NCBI GenBank assembly: GCA_024760525.1
Contig: CP060499.1
Location: forward strand, 1,054,001-1,118,000
Origin: Nitrospira sp.
GTDB lineage: Bacteria > Nitrospirota > Nitrospiria > Nitrospirales > Nitrospiraceae
Length of the DNA: 64,000 bases
Reading direction: 5' to 3'
A model generated the notes under the pieces. That model was not told where the DNA came from, made no database searches, and saw only the letters and a program-made list of their open reading frames with translations. Of this stretch, positions 9,583 to 17,214 are shown piece by piece. Positions within the stretch are counted from its first letter, which is position 1. Each line of letters starts with the position of its first letter. A program made the translations under genes and the position numbers.

Positions 9583-9712
9583 GAGCGTTGTTCGTATCAA
9601 CCCCCGACCGGGGAGTGATCCTATGTCAGGTCAGGGTGAATAGCAAGACCGGTACCCTTCAGAAATTCGTCCGGATTGAGTGCATAACCCTTTGAAATTT
9701 ACAATAAAACGC

Positions 9713-9742
9713 TTGCGAGGCTGGTCCGGAACTCTGTAAGAT
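9713..9742 (+). promoter_or_regulatory. Candidate sigma70 promoter for the DUF502 gene
   Basis: TTGCGA (9713-9718) and TAAGAT (9737-9742) are separated by 18 bases, 43 bases before the ATG at 9785, in the 200-bp divergent gap between tmk and the DUF502 gene. Each hexamer has two or three mismatches to consensus, so this is a weak prediction. Confidence 0.3.
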
Positions 9743-9784
9743 GAACTGCTCAATGTTCTCCCTTCGACTGGGTGCCGGTGATTC

Positions 9785-10453
9785 ATGATCAAGACCGCTC
9801 TGCGACGGTATTTTTTGACGGGCCTTCTCCTTGTCACCCCCATCTGGGGCACGATTCTCGTTCTAAAAACCCTGTTCATCGCGGTAGACGGTATCCTAGG
9901 GGACGCGGTCGCGGAATTGGTGCCTGATCATTACATCCCCGGATTGGGGATTGTTACTCTGATCTTGCTCATCTTTTTGGTCGGGTTATTTGCGGCTAAC
10001 TTCATCGGTCGCCAGATCGTCAGTCACTGGGAGGATTGGTTGAACCGGCTGCCCCTCGTCCGGGGGATTTATTCCACGTTGAAGTCCATGATGGATATTC
10101 TTTCATTTTCGGAGCGAGGGTCGTATCGGCGGGTCGTCTTGATTCAATTCCCGAAGAACGGCCATTATTGTTTCGCGTTCGTGACCGGCATGACGAAAGG
10201 TGAGACGACGGCATTGGGTCAGGATGCCCTGATTCATGTGTATGTGCCTACCTCACCGAATCCGACGTCGGGATACTTTCTGTTAGTGCCGGAACGGGAA
10301 GTCTCGTCCGTCGATATCAGTATCGAAGAAGCGATGAAACTGATTGTCTCGGGCGGTCTCTATACGCCGTCCGCCGCGATGGTGGCGGCCCTGAACGCGG
10401 AAACGAAGTGGAATCAGGTCAAACAGCCGGAGGCCGGTGTGCCGATCGGATAA
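9785..10453 (+). CDS. DUF502 family membrane protein
   Basis: A 222-residue inner-membrane protein. Two N-terminal membrane segments (GLLLVTPIWGTILVLKTLF and LGIVTLILLIFLVGLFAANF) are followed by the conserved LPLVRGIYSTLKSMMDIL block and a soluble C-terminal domain with VYVPTSPNPTSGYFLLVP. This is the DUF502 pattern; the family function is not established. It is first in the plus-strand run that leads into glmU and glmS. Confidence 0.9.
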   Translation: MIKTALRRYFLTGLLLVTPIWGTILVLKTLFIAVDGILGDAVAELVPDHYIPGLGIVTLILLIFLVGLFAANFIGRQIVSHWEDWLNRLPLVRGIYSTLKSMMDILSFSERGSYRRVVLIQFPKNGHYCFAFVTGMTKGETTALGQDALIHVYVPTSPNPTSGYFLLVPEREVSSVDISIEEAMKLIVSGGLYTPSAAMVAALNAETKWNQVKQPEAGVPIG

Positions 10454-10496
10454 AAAGTTTCCTGATACTCTGTTGAGAGACTCCTAAACTTCTGAG

Positions 10497-12092
10497 ATGA
10501 AACAGTCAGCAGGCCAACACACAACACTCTCCCGCATTTCCGGCTTTGGCGTGATCGTGATGGCGGCCGGTTTGGGGAAGCGGATGAGGTCCACCCAAGC
10601 GAAAGTCCTGCATCACGTCGCAGGACGGCCGATGGTTCTCTACGCTGTCGATGTGGCGTTGCAGGTAGCGGGGCATCGGATTGCGGTGGTGGTCGGACAT
10701 CAGGCCGACAGGGTTCGGCAAGTCATCGAAGAAGGCATTGCGGACAAGCCGGGAGGGAAAGCGGTCAGCATCGTCGAACAGGCCGAACAACTTGGAACCG
10801 GCCATGCCGTCATGCAGAGCCGTCCCGTGTTTTTCGTGGGTAAGGAGGCACTCCCGACCGATTACCTCATCTTGAACGGCGATACCCCGTTACTGAAAGA
10901 ACAGACCGCGCGAGAACTCTTGCGTGTCCATCGCTCGCAGGGTGCGACGGTCACGATTCTGACGGCGAGACTCGATGATCCCAGTGGGTATGGACGGGTC
11001 ATTCGTCGGGAGTCCGGCGCAAAAGCCGATGGAGTGATTTCGTGCGAGGTGCTCAAGATTGTCGAAGATCGAGATGCGACCGCAGCAGAGCGGGCCACCA
11101 ACGAAATCAATGTGGGTACGTACGTTGTGTCCGGAGAGTTTCTCTTCGATGCGCTCGATAAACTGGAGCCTGATAATGCTCAGGGGGAATATTATCTGAC
11201 CGATATTGTGCGGATGGCCGTGGCGCAAGGGCGGCATGTAGCCGCGGTGACTCTCAATGATCCCGATGAAGGATTGGGTATCAATACTCGACAACAGTTG
11301 GCGACGGCGGAGCACGTCATCAGACACCAGATCCGCGAGCGCTGGCTCGAGGCCGGAGTCACGATGCGAGATCCCGGCTCCGTGTGGATTGATGCGGGAG
11401 TCACTATCGGACAAGATACGGTGCTCTACCCACACGTGAATCTCGAAGGCAAAACGATAGTCGGTGAAGGGACGACAATCCGTTCCGGGGTCCGCGTTTC
11501 AGATTGCGTAATCGGAAACAATGTAGAGATTCTCGATCATTGCGTGCTACGCGAGTCACAAGTCGATGATGAGGCGCATCTGGGACCGTTCGCGCATTTG
11601 AGACCGGGAGCGATCGTGCGGCGGAAGGCAAGGGTTGGAAATTTCGTCGAGATGAAAAAAGCCGAGCTCGGCGAAGGATCAAAGGCGAATCACCTTGCGT
11701 ATCTCGGTGACGCCCGAATCGGGAAAGGCGTCAACATAGGGGCCGGCACGATTACAGTGAATTATGATGGTGTGAACAAACACCGGACCGTGATCGAGGA
11801 TCAAGTGTTTGTGGGGAGTGATTCGCAGCTGATTGCGCCGGTCACGATCGGAGAGGGAGCGGTGGTGGCGGCTGGGACAACCGTGACGCAAGACGTGCCG
11901 GCCGATTCATTGGCAATCACTCGCATCGCACAAGTGAATCGAGTGGGGTGGGCGGCTAAACGTCGAATGTTGCTGGCCGGCCGTGCATCCAGCGGACACT
12001 CAGCACGGGCAGCGGATGAGCCGACGAACCTGAAAACCAAAAACGCTTCAAATAAGCTGAAAAAGGGGCTCGCGAAGTCATCGAAACGCTGA
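10497..12092 (+). CDS. glmU: Bifunctional GlcNAc-1-P uridyltransferase / GlcN-1-P acetyltransferase
   Basis: Makes UDP-GlcNAc for peptidoglycan and surface glycans. The N-terminal domain has VMAAGLGKRMRST plus KVLHHVAGRPM, QLGTGHAV and LNGDTPLL. The C-terminal domain is a left-handed beta-helix with the acetyltransferase signature (NFVEMKKAELGEGSKANHLAYLGDA, then GAGTITVNYDG). At 531 residues it is about 70 longer than most GlmU proteins; the excess is a basic C-terminal tail rich in Lys, Ser and Ala that looks disordered. It lies 57 bases before glmS, the enzyme supplying its precursor route. Confidence 0.97.
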   Translation: MKQSAGQHTTLSRISGFGVIVMAAGLGKRMRSTQAKVLHHVAGRPMVLYAVDVALQVAGHRIAVVVGHQADRVRQVIEEGIADKPGGKAVSIVEQAEQLGTGHAVMQSRPVFFVGKEALPTDYLILNGDTPLLKEQTARELLRVHRSQGATVTILTARLDDPSGYGRVIRRESGAKADGVISCEVLKIVEDRDATAAERATNEINVGTYVVSGEFLFDALDKLEPDNAQGEYYLTDIVRMAVAQGRHVAAVTLNDPDEGLGINTRQQLATAEHVIRHQIRERWLEAGVTMRDPGSVWIDAGVTIGQDTVLYPHVNLEGKTIVGEGTTIRSGVRVSDCVIGNNVEILDHCVLRESQVDDEAHLGPFAHLRPGAIVRRKARVGNFVEMKKAELGEGSKANHLAYLGDARIGKGVNIGAGTITVNYDGVNKHRTVIEDQVFVGSDSQLIAPVTIGEGAVVAAGTTVTQDVPADSLAITRIAQVNRVGWAAKRRMLLAGRASSGHSARAADEPTNLKTKNASNKLKKGLAKSSKR

Positions 12093-12149
12093 TCACGGTG
12101 AGAGCGTCGTCGTCTGCGGGTCAGTCTAGTTAGACCTGGAGCAACCGTC

Positions 12150-13979
12150 ATGTGTGGAATCATCGGATACGTCGGCAATCAAGATGCAGTTCCGATTCTC
12201 ATCGGGGGATTGGCGAAGCTGGAGTATCGCGGTTACGACTCCTCGGGAGTAGCCGTCATGCAGGGGGAAAAGATTGTTGTCAGACGGAGCGTGGGCAAAC
12301 TGGTCAATCTTCAAAATGCCCTCAAAGCCAACGAACTGAGGGGGACGGTGGGAATCGGCCACACCCGTTGGGCGACCCATGGGAAACCGTCGGAACAGAA
12401 TGCCCATCCACATCGGTCGAAAGGCTGCGTGTTGGTGCACAACGGAATCATTGAAAACTATCAGCAGCTAAAACAGCAGTTGGAAAAAGACGGCTACAAG
12501 TTCGAATCCGAAACCGATACGGAAGTTGTCGCGCATTTGATCGACAAATATCTTCAGAAAGAGCACAGGCTGGCCGATGCCGTGCGATTGGCGACCAAAG
12601 ATGTGAAGGGTAGTTATGCATTGGCCGTGATTTCCGAGCGGGAGCCCGGTACCTTGATTGCCGCGCGTTCCGGTTGCCCGCTGGTCGTCGGGCGGACCAA
12701 TCAGGCTTCTTATGTGGCGTCCGATGTCATGGCGATGCTCGCGCACACGCGGGAAGTGACCTACCTCGAAGAAGGAGATGTGGCGGTCGTCACTCAAGAC
12801 CGGGTCGATCTCACCGACGTCGACGGCCATGCCGTGTCGCGAAAGCCGTCAACGATTACATGGGACGCATCGGCGGTGGAGAAGAGCGGATATCCGCATT
12901 TCATGCTGAAGGAGATTCACGAACAACCCCAGACCATTCTGGATACGATGCGCGGACGGTACTCGTATGAGACCGGTGAAGCGGATCTACCCGACATCGG
13001 GCTGACGCCGGAGGAGTTCGCCGCCGTTGAGCGCATCTGGATCGTGGCCTGCGGCACCTCCTGGCATGCGGGACAGGTGGGGAAATATTTGTTTGAAGAG
13101 ATGGTCCGCACTCCGGTGCAGGTGGATATCGGCAGCGAGTTTCGGTATCGCGATCCGCTTGTCGGCAAGAAAGATTTGTTCATTACCATTTCTCAGTCCG
13201 GTGAGACGGCCGATACGCTGGCCGCCGCGCGAGAGGCCAAGGGAAAGGGCGCGCGCGTCGTCTCGATCGTGAATGTGGTCGGGAGCACCTTGGCGCGGGA
13301 ATCCGATGGGGTCCTGTACACCCATTGCGGGCCGGAGATCGGCGTCGCGTCGACCAAGGCGTTCACCGCTCAGCTCACAGCCCTCTATCTTCTGGCATTG
13401 CATTTTGCGCGAGTTCGTAATGTGATGAAGATAGCGGACGGCAAAGCATGGCTCGACCGGTTGGTGCGGTTGCCCGTATTGGTGGAGAGTGTGCTGCGGA
13501 GAGAAGCTGAAATCGTGGCGATTGCCAAGCGCTATTATAAGAAGCGGAACTTTCTGTTTCTAGGACGGGGCATCAACTATCCGATTGCGCTGGAAGGGTC
13601 GTTGAAGCTGAAAGAAATCTCCTACATCCACGCCGAAGGCTATGCGGCGGGCGAGATGAAGCACGGTCCGATCGCGCTGATCGATAAGGACATGCCGGTC
13701 GTGGTCTTGGCGCCTCGGGACCGGCTCTATGACAAAACGGTCAGCAATCTCATGGAAGTCAAGGCGCGGCACGCGCCGGTGATTGCCTTCGTGGCCGAAG
13801 GCGAGCGAGAGCTCGGCAAGATCGCGGATGCCGTGTTCACGGTGCCGGACACCCATCCGCTGATTTCGCCGATTCTGTTTACGATCCCGCTGCAACTCCT
13901 TGCGTATCATATTGCGGTGCTGCGCGGCGCGGATGTGGATCAGCCGAGGAATTTGGCAAAAAGCGTGACCGTGGAATGA
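12150..13979 (+). CDS. glmS: Glutamine-fructose-6-phosphate aminotransferase (isomerizing)
   Basis: Converts fructose-6-P and glutamine to glucosamine-6-P. The protein starts MCGIIGYVG, so Cys2 is the N-terminal nucleophile of the class II amidotransferase domain. Two SIS domains follow, with the ISQSGETADTLAA block, AEGYAAGEMKHGPIALI, and the C-terminal DQPRNLAKSVTVE. Length 609 is normal. A glmS ribozyme was looked for upstream in the 57-base gap with glmU and there is no room for one. Confidence 0.98.
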   Translation: MCGIIGYVGNQDAVPILIGGLAKLEYRGYDSSGVAVMQGEKIVVRRSVGKLVNLQNALKANELRGTVGIGHTRWATHGKPSEQNAHPHRSKGCVLVHNGIIENYQQLKQQLEKDGYKFESETDTEVVAHLIDKYLQKEHRLADAVRLATKDVKGSYALAVISEREPGTLIAARSGCPLVVGRTNQASYVASDVMAMLAHTREVTYLEEGDVAVVTQDRVDLTDVDGHAVSRKPSTITWDASAVEKSGYPHFMLKEIHEQPQTILDTMRGRYSYETGEADLPDIGLTPEEFAAVERIWIVACGTSWHAGQVGKYLFEEMVRTPVQVDIGSEFRYRDPLVGKKDLFITISQSGETADTLAAAREAKGKGARVVSIVNVVGSTLARESDGVLYTHCGPEIGVASTKAFTAQLTALYLLALHFARVRNVMKIADGKAWLDRLVRLPVLVESVLRREAEIVAIAKRYYKKRNFLFLGRGINYPIALEGSLKLKEISYIHAEGYAAGEMKHGPIALIDKDMPVVVLAPRDRLYDKTVSNLMEVKARHAPVIAFVAEGERELGKIADAVFTVPDTHPLISPILFTIPLQLLAYHIAVLRGADVDQPRNLAKSVTVE

Positions 13980-13988
13980 GGATAAGAG

Positions 13989-14134
13989 TGAGGCGCGAAG
14001 GCGGGTCCCCGTGCTCGCTCAACGCGCGAGCCCTAGGGAAAGGCGGCGTCTTGGCGCTGCTAGGGCGGCGAGGGTAAGAACCGTCAAGGCCCTCGTTGAA
14101 TGCGCGCAGTAGGGGATCCCACCATCACGCCTCA
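13989..14134. repeat. Palindromic MITE-like intergenic repeat, copy 1 (glmS-gatC)
   Basis: A 146-bp element bounded by a long imperfect inverted repeat: TGAGGCG-GA-GG-GGG at 13989-14010 and its complement ending at 14134. Inside lie GTGCTCGCTCAACGCGC (from 14011) and an inverted counterpart TTGAATGCGCGCAGT (from 14096). The same inner motifs recur in the element at 18646-18768. It fills the gap between glmS and gatC and would fold into an extended hairpin as DNA or RNA. Confidence 0.6.
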
Positions 14135-14158
14135 TGGATGAGAGAGAGGTATAAGAAG

Positions 14159-14452
14159 GTGGAGATTACGCAGCAGGATGTGGAAAAGGCGGCGCAGTTG
14201 GCACGATTGACTGTCACCCCCGCCGAGAAGGAGGCCTTTGCCAAACAGTTGAGCGAGATTCTTACGCACGTCGACAAGTTGAAGCAGTACGACACAACCG
14301 GAATCGAACCGACTACAACAGTCATGGGCCAAGTGAATGTGTTTCGGGAGGATGTCGTGCGTCCGTCCCTTGCACAGGACCAGGCGTTGGCGAATGCGCC
14401 GCAACGTGAAGCGGACGGTTTCGTCGTGCCAAAAATTCTAGAGGAGCGTTAA
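14159..14452 (+). CDS. gatC: Aspartyl/glutamyl-tRNA amidotransferase subunit C
   Basis: Small subunit of the GatCAB amidotransferase that converts Glu-tRNA-Gln and Asp-tRNA-Asn. The 97-residue product from the GTG at 14159 begins with the typical EITQQDVEKAAQLARLTVT and has KQLSEILTHVDKLKQYDTTGIEPTT and the VFREDVVRPSL / PQREADGFVVPKIL tail. Upstream ATG codons (14096, 14138) are open but run through repeat sequence; GAGAGAGG upstream of the GTG and the family length favour 14159. Confidence 0.92.
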   Translation: MEITQQDVEKAAQLARLTVTPAEKEAFAKQLSEILTHVDKLKQYDTTGIEPTTTVMGQVNVFREDVVRPSLAQDQALANAPQREADGFVVPKILEER

Positions 14453-14485
14453 CCGTCGAGCGTCCCGCTCATTCGTGGGGTACCG

Positions 14486-14520
14486 CGAATGACGAGTGAC
14501 GGATGACGAATGACGAACAG
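14486..14520 (+). repeat. Five-unit heptamer tandem repeat before panD
   Basis: Five consecutive 7-base units: CGAATGA, CGAGTGA, CGGATGA, CGAATGA, CGAACAG. It lies between gatC and panD, just after a small ATTCG...CGAAT inverted repeat. The open ATG at 14510 falls inside it, which is one reason to start panD at 14525. Confidence 0.6.
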
Positions 14521-14524
14521 ATAC

Positions 14525-14881
14525 ATGTTTCGACAAATGCTTCGTTCGAAAATTCACCGCGCCACGGTAACGGGCGCGCATCTTGAGTATGAAGGCAGCT
14601 TGACCATCGATCAGGATTTGATGGAGGCCGCCGGTATCCTTCCCTATGAGGCCATCATCTGCTCGAACTTGAATAACGGCGAGCGATTCATGACCTATGC
14701 CATCAACGGAAAGCGGGGAAACGGAGATATCATCCTGAACGGACCTACTGCGCGAAAAGCGGCGGTCGGAGATCAGATCATCATCTTTTGTTACGAGTAT
14801 TACGGCGACGAAGAAATCAAGAAGCACGCGCCGAAGATCGTCCGAGTGGACGAAAAGAATCACATCGTGACCGTGCGCTGA
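14525..14881 (+). CDS. panD: Aspartate 1-decarboxylase (pyruvoyl enzyme)
   Basis: Makes beta-alanine for pantothenate and CoA. The proenzyme is cleaved between Gly24 and Ser25 (YEGS) to form the pyruvoyl group; the ATG at 14525 puts these residues exactly at the canonical 24/25 positions, which decides the start over the ATG at 14510. Other family features are MFRQMLRSKIHRATVT, the NGERFMTYAI block and NGPTARKAAVGDQIII. The product is 118 residues. It sits inside the gat gene group, between gatC and gatA. Confidence 0.95.
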   Translation: MFRQMLRSKIHRATVTGAHLEYEGSLTIDQDLMEAAGILPYEAIICSNLNNGERFMTYAINGKRGNGDIILNGPTARKAAVGDQIIIFCYEYYGDEEIKKHAPKIVRVDEKNHIVTVR

Positions 14882-14962
14882 CCAAATAGGGAAACAGGAC
14901 AACGGGAGAAGTCGGCAATCCGGCCAGCCGATGGTTGGTCGCGTGACGGCAGCGGAGAAGCG

Positions 14963-16429
14963 ATGTCCCTCCACAAATTGACTCTCTTCGAGCTTCACAA
15001 AAAATTCAAGGCAGGCGAAGTCACGGCGACGGAGATCGTGCGTGCCTACTCCCTTCGCATCAGCCAGGTGGAGCCGAAGATTAAGGCCTTCGTCACGCAA
15101 GCGAAAGAAACCGCGTCCGCGCAGGCAGAGGATTTAGACCGGAAACTCAAGGACTGGCGAAGGACTCAGCCGCTCACCGGAATGCCTCTTGCCGTCAAAG
15201 ATAATATCTGTACGGACGGCGTTCCCACGACGTGCAGCTCTCGAATGTTGCAGAATTTTGTGCCACCGTACGATGCCACGGTCGTCGCCAAGTTGCGGGC
15301 ACAGGAGTACATTTTGTTGGGCAAGACGAACCTGGATGAGTTCGCAATGGGATCGTCGACGGAAAACTCGGCATTTGGGCCCAGCCGCAATCCCTGGAAT
15401 GTGCACTGCGTGCCGGGAGGGTCGAGCGGAGGGTCCGCGGCGGCGGTGGCGGCAGAGGAATGCGTGGCCGCACTTGGATCGGATACCGGAGGTTCCATCA
15501 GGCAGCCGGCGGCGTTCTGCGGCGTGGTGGGACTGAAGCCGACCTATGGACGGGTGTCTCGGTACGGCTTGGTGGCGTTTGCTTCCTCGCTGGATCAAAT
15601 CGGCCCGATTACCAGAAATGTGTCCGATGCGGCGTTTCTCCTTCAAGCCATTGCTGGCCATGATCCAATGGATTCCACATCGGTCGATCGCCCGGTGCCG
15701 GATTACATGAAGGCATTGCAAAAGCGTGACCTCAAATCTCTGAGGGTGGGCGTGCCGGTGGAGTTCTTCACTGAAGGACTGGATTCCGAAGTCGAGCAGG
15801 CAGTCAGAGCTGCTATCGACGAGTTGAAGCATCTGGGAGCTGAAGTCAAGGAAATCCGGCTGCCGAGAACCGATGCTGCGGTGGCGGTCTACTATGTGAT
15901 CGCGACCGCGGAAGCCAGTTCGAATCTTGCCCGGTTCGACGGGGTGAAGTTCGGTTTGCGAGCCAAAGAGACCAAAGATCTGCCCGAACTGTACATGAAG
16001 ACGCGGCAGGAGGGGTTTGGGCCGGAAGTGAAGCGGCGAATCATGCTGGGGACGTATGTTCTTAGCGCCGGGTATTATGATGCGTATTATGGGAAGGCCC
16101 AAGCTGTCCGCACGCTGGTTTGCCAGGATTTCGCGGCGGCATTCAAAGAGGTCGATGTGATCGTGACCCCTGCGACTCCGACACCGGCATTCAAGTTGGG
16201 GGAAAAGAGCGAAAACCCGCTGCAAATGTACCTGTCGGACATCTTCACGATCTCGGTGAATCTCGCGGGTCTGCCGGCGATTGCCCTCCCCTGTGGGTTC
16301 AGCAAGGCGGGGCTTCCGATCGGGTTGCAGCTGATCGGGCGGGCGTTCGAGGAAGAAACAGTGCTTCGAGCCGCACACGCCTATGAGCAATCGACGCAAT
16401 GGCATCTCAAAAAGCCGGTGATACGGTAA
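14963..16429 (+). CDS. gatA: Aspartyl/glutamyl-tRNA amidotransferase subunit A
   Basis: The glutaminase/amidase subunit of GatCAB. The amidase-signature triad is visible: Lys in MPLAVKDNI, the GGSSGGSAAAVAA serine loop, and the nucleophile Ser in GSDTGGSIRQPAAFCG. KPTYGRVSRYGLVAFASSLDQIGP is diagnostic for GatA rather than other amidases. Length 488 is normal. A 509-residue minus-strand open frame covers it but is a codon-use shadow. Confidence 0.98.
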   Translation: MSLHKLTLFELHKKFKAGEVTATEIVRAYSLRISQVEPKIKAFVTQAKETASAQAEDLDRKLKDWRRTQPLTGMPLAVKDNICTDGVPTTCSSRMLQNFVPPYDATVVAKLRAQEYILLGKTNLDEFAMGSSTENSAFGPSRNPWNVHCVPGGSSGGSAAAVAAEECVAALGSDTGGSIRQPAAFCGVVGLKPTYGRVSRYGLVAFASSLDQIGPITRNVSDAAFLLQAIAGHDPMDSTSVDRPVPDYMKALQKRDLKSLRVGVPVEFFTEGLDSEVEQAVRAAIDELKHLGAEVKEIRLPRTDAAVAVYYVIATAEASSNLARFDGVKFGLRAKETKDLPELYMKTRQEGFGPEVKRRIMLGTYVLSAGYYDAYYGKAQAVRTLVCQDFAAAFKEVDVIVTPATPTPAFKLGEKSENPLQMYLSDIFTISVNLAGLPAIALPCGFSKAGLPIGLQLIGRAFEEETVLRAAHAYEQSTQWHLKKPVIR

Positions 16430-16493
16430 GGACCGGGCAGAGAGTGGCAAGGGAGAGGATGTACGGGATGAAAGACCAGGAGGATTGGCTGTT

Positions 16494-16901
16494 ATGAGCA
16501 TCGTTGAAATCGCGGCACTCCTCGTGGCGATCGCTTTCGTGGTACTGGTCGGGTATCTCGTGCCGGTATTGATGCAAGTTCGTAAGACGGTCGCCGAATC
16601 GGAACAGCTCCTATCGAAGATGAACGTCGAGGTGCCGGCGCTTGTTGCGGAACTACGGACCATGAGCCAGAACTTGAATGATGTGACGAATCAGGTTCGT
16701 GAAAGCACGGAACATGCGGCGGTATTGCTCCATGCTGTGGGAGAAGTCGGTGAGTCCGTGCAACAAGTCCATAACATCATTCGCGGATCGAGCGGCACAC
16801 TGTTGACGAACGTGGCAAGTATGGTGGCGGGATTTAAGGCCGCCACCCAAGTCGTGCGAGAACGGATGAGACAAGAAGGAGGGACACACAATGGCGGATG
16901 A
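16494..16901 (+). CDS. DUF948-type membrane-anchored coiled-coil protein
   Basis: About 135 residues: one N-terminal membrane segment (IVEIAALLVAIAFVVLVGYLVPVL) then a charged, heptad-like helical region (VRKTVAESEQLLSKM, VTNQVRESTEHAAVLLHAVGEVGESVQQV). This is the DUF948 layout (function unknown, often paired with YtxH proteins in envelope-stress settings). The ATG at 16494 is chosen because CCAGGAGG lies about ten bases upstream; a TTG at 16485 is less likely. It overlaps the next gene by 11 bases. Confidence 0.8.
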   Translation: MSIVEIAALLVAIAFVVLVGYLVPVLMQVRKTVAESEQLLSKMNVEVPALVAELRTMSQNLNDVTNQVRESTEHAAVLLHAVGEVGESVQQVHNIIRGSSGTLLTNVASMVAGFKAATQVVRERMRQEGGTHNGG

Positions 16902-17214
16902 TCGAGGAACATCGGCAGCGGTCCTGCTGGCTTTTTTAAGCGGTGCGGCGCTGGGCGCTGTCGCAGCGCTGTTATTGGCGCCGCAATCAGGGAGCGAATC
17001 CCGCGATCGACTGCGCGGGTACGCCCGTCGCGCGGAAACCGATCTACGCGATCTTGCCGGGCGGGCCGGAGAGGCGTTTGAGGAAGTCGTCGATCAAGGC
17101 AAAGAGTTTGTTGAAACGAAGCGGTCGGTCCTGCGTGAGGCGTTCGATGCGGGACGCGAAGCGATGAAGCGCGAGCGAGGCCGCATCCAGGAAGAGGGGC
17201 CGAACCGAGGATGA
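16891..17214 (+). CDS. YtxH domain protein
   Basis: A 107-residue protein with a Gly/Ala-rich membrane segment (AAVLLAFLSGAALGAVAALLLAPQSG) followed by SRDRLRGYARRAETDLRDLAGRAGEAFEEVVDQGKEFVE, the standard YtxH pattern with an amphipathic helix. It overlaps the DUF948 gene upstream and gatB downstream (ATGA), so the three are translationally coupled. DUF948 and YtxH proteins commonly occur as a pair; their place between gatA and gatB seems to be a lineage feature, not a functional part of the amidotransferase. Confidence 0.88.
   Translation: MADDRGTSAAVLLAFLSGAALGAVAALLLAPQSGSESRDRLRGYARRAETDLRDLAGRAGEAFEEVVDQGKEFVETKRSVLREAFDAGREAMKRERGRIQEEGPNRG

Noticed and set aside
12093..12149. Possible glmS ribozyme upstream of glmS
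   Set aside because: The gap is only 57 bases, too short for the ribozyme core, and none of its conserved sequence is present.
15134..16663. 509-codon minus-strand open frame opposite gatA
   Set aside because: gatA on the plus strand has all amidase-signature motifs, while the minus frame matches no family; it is a shadow caused by GC-rich codon use.
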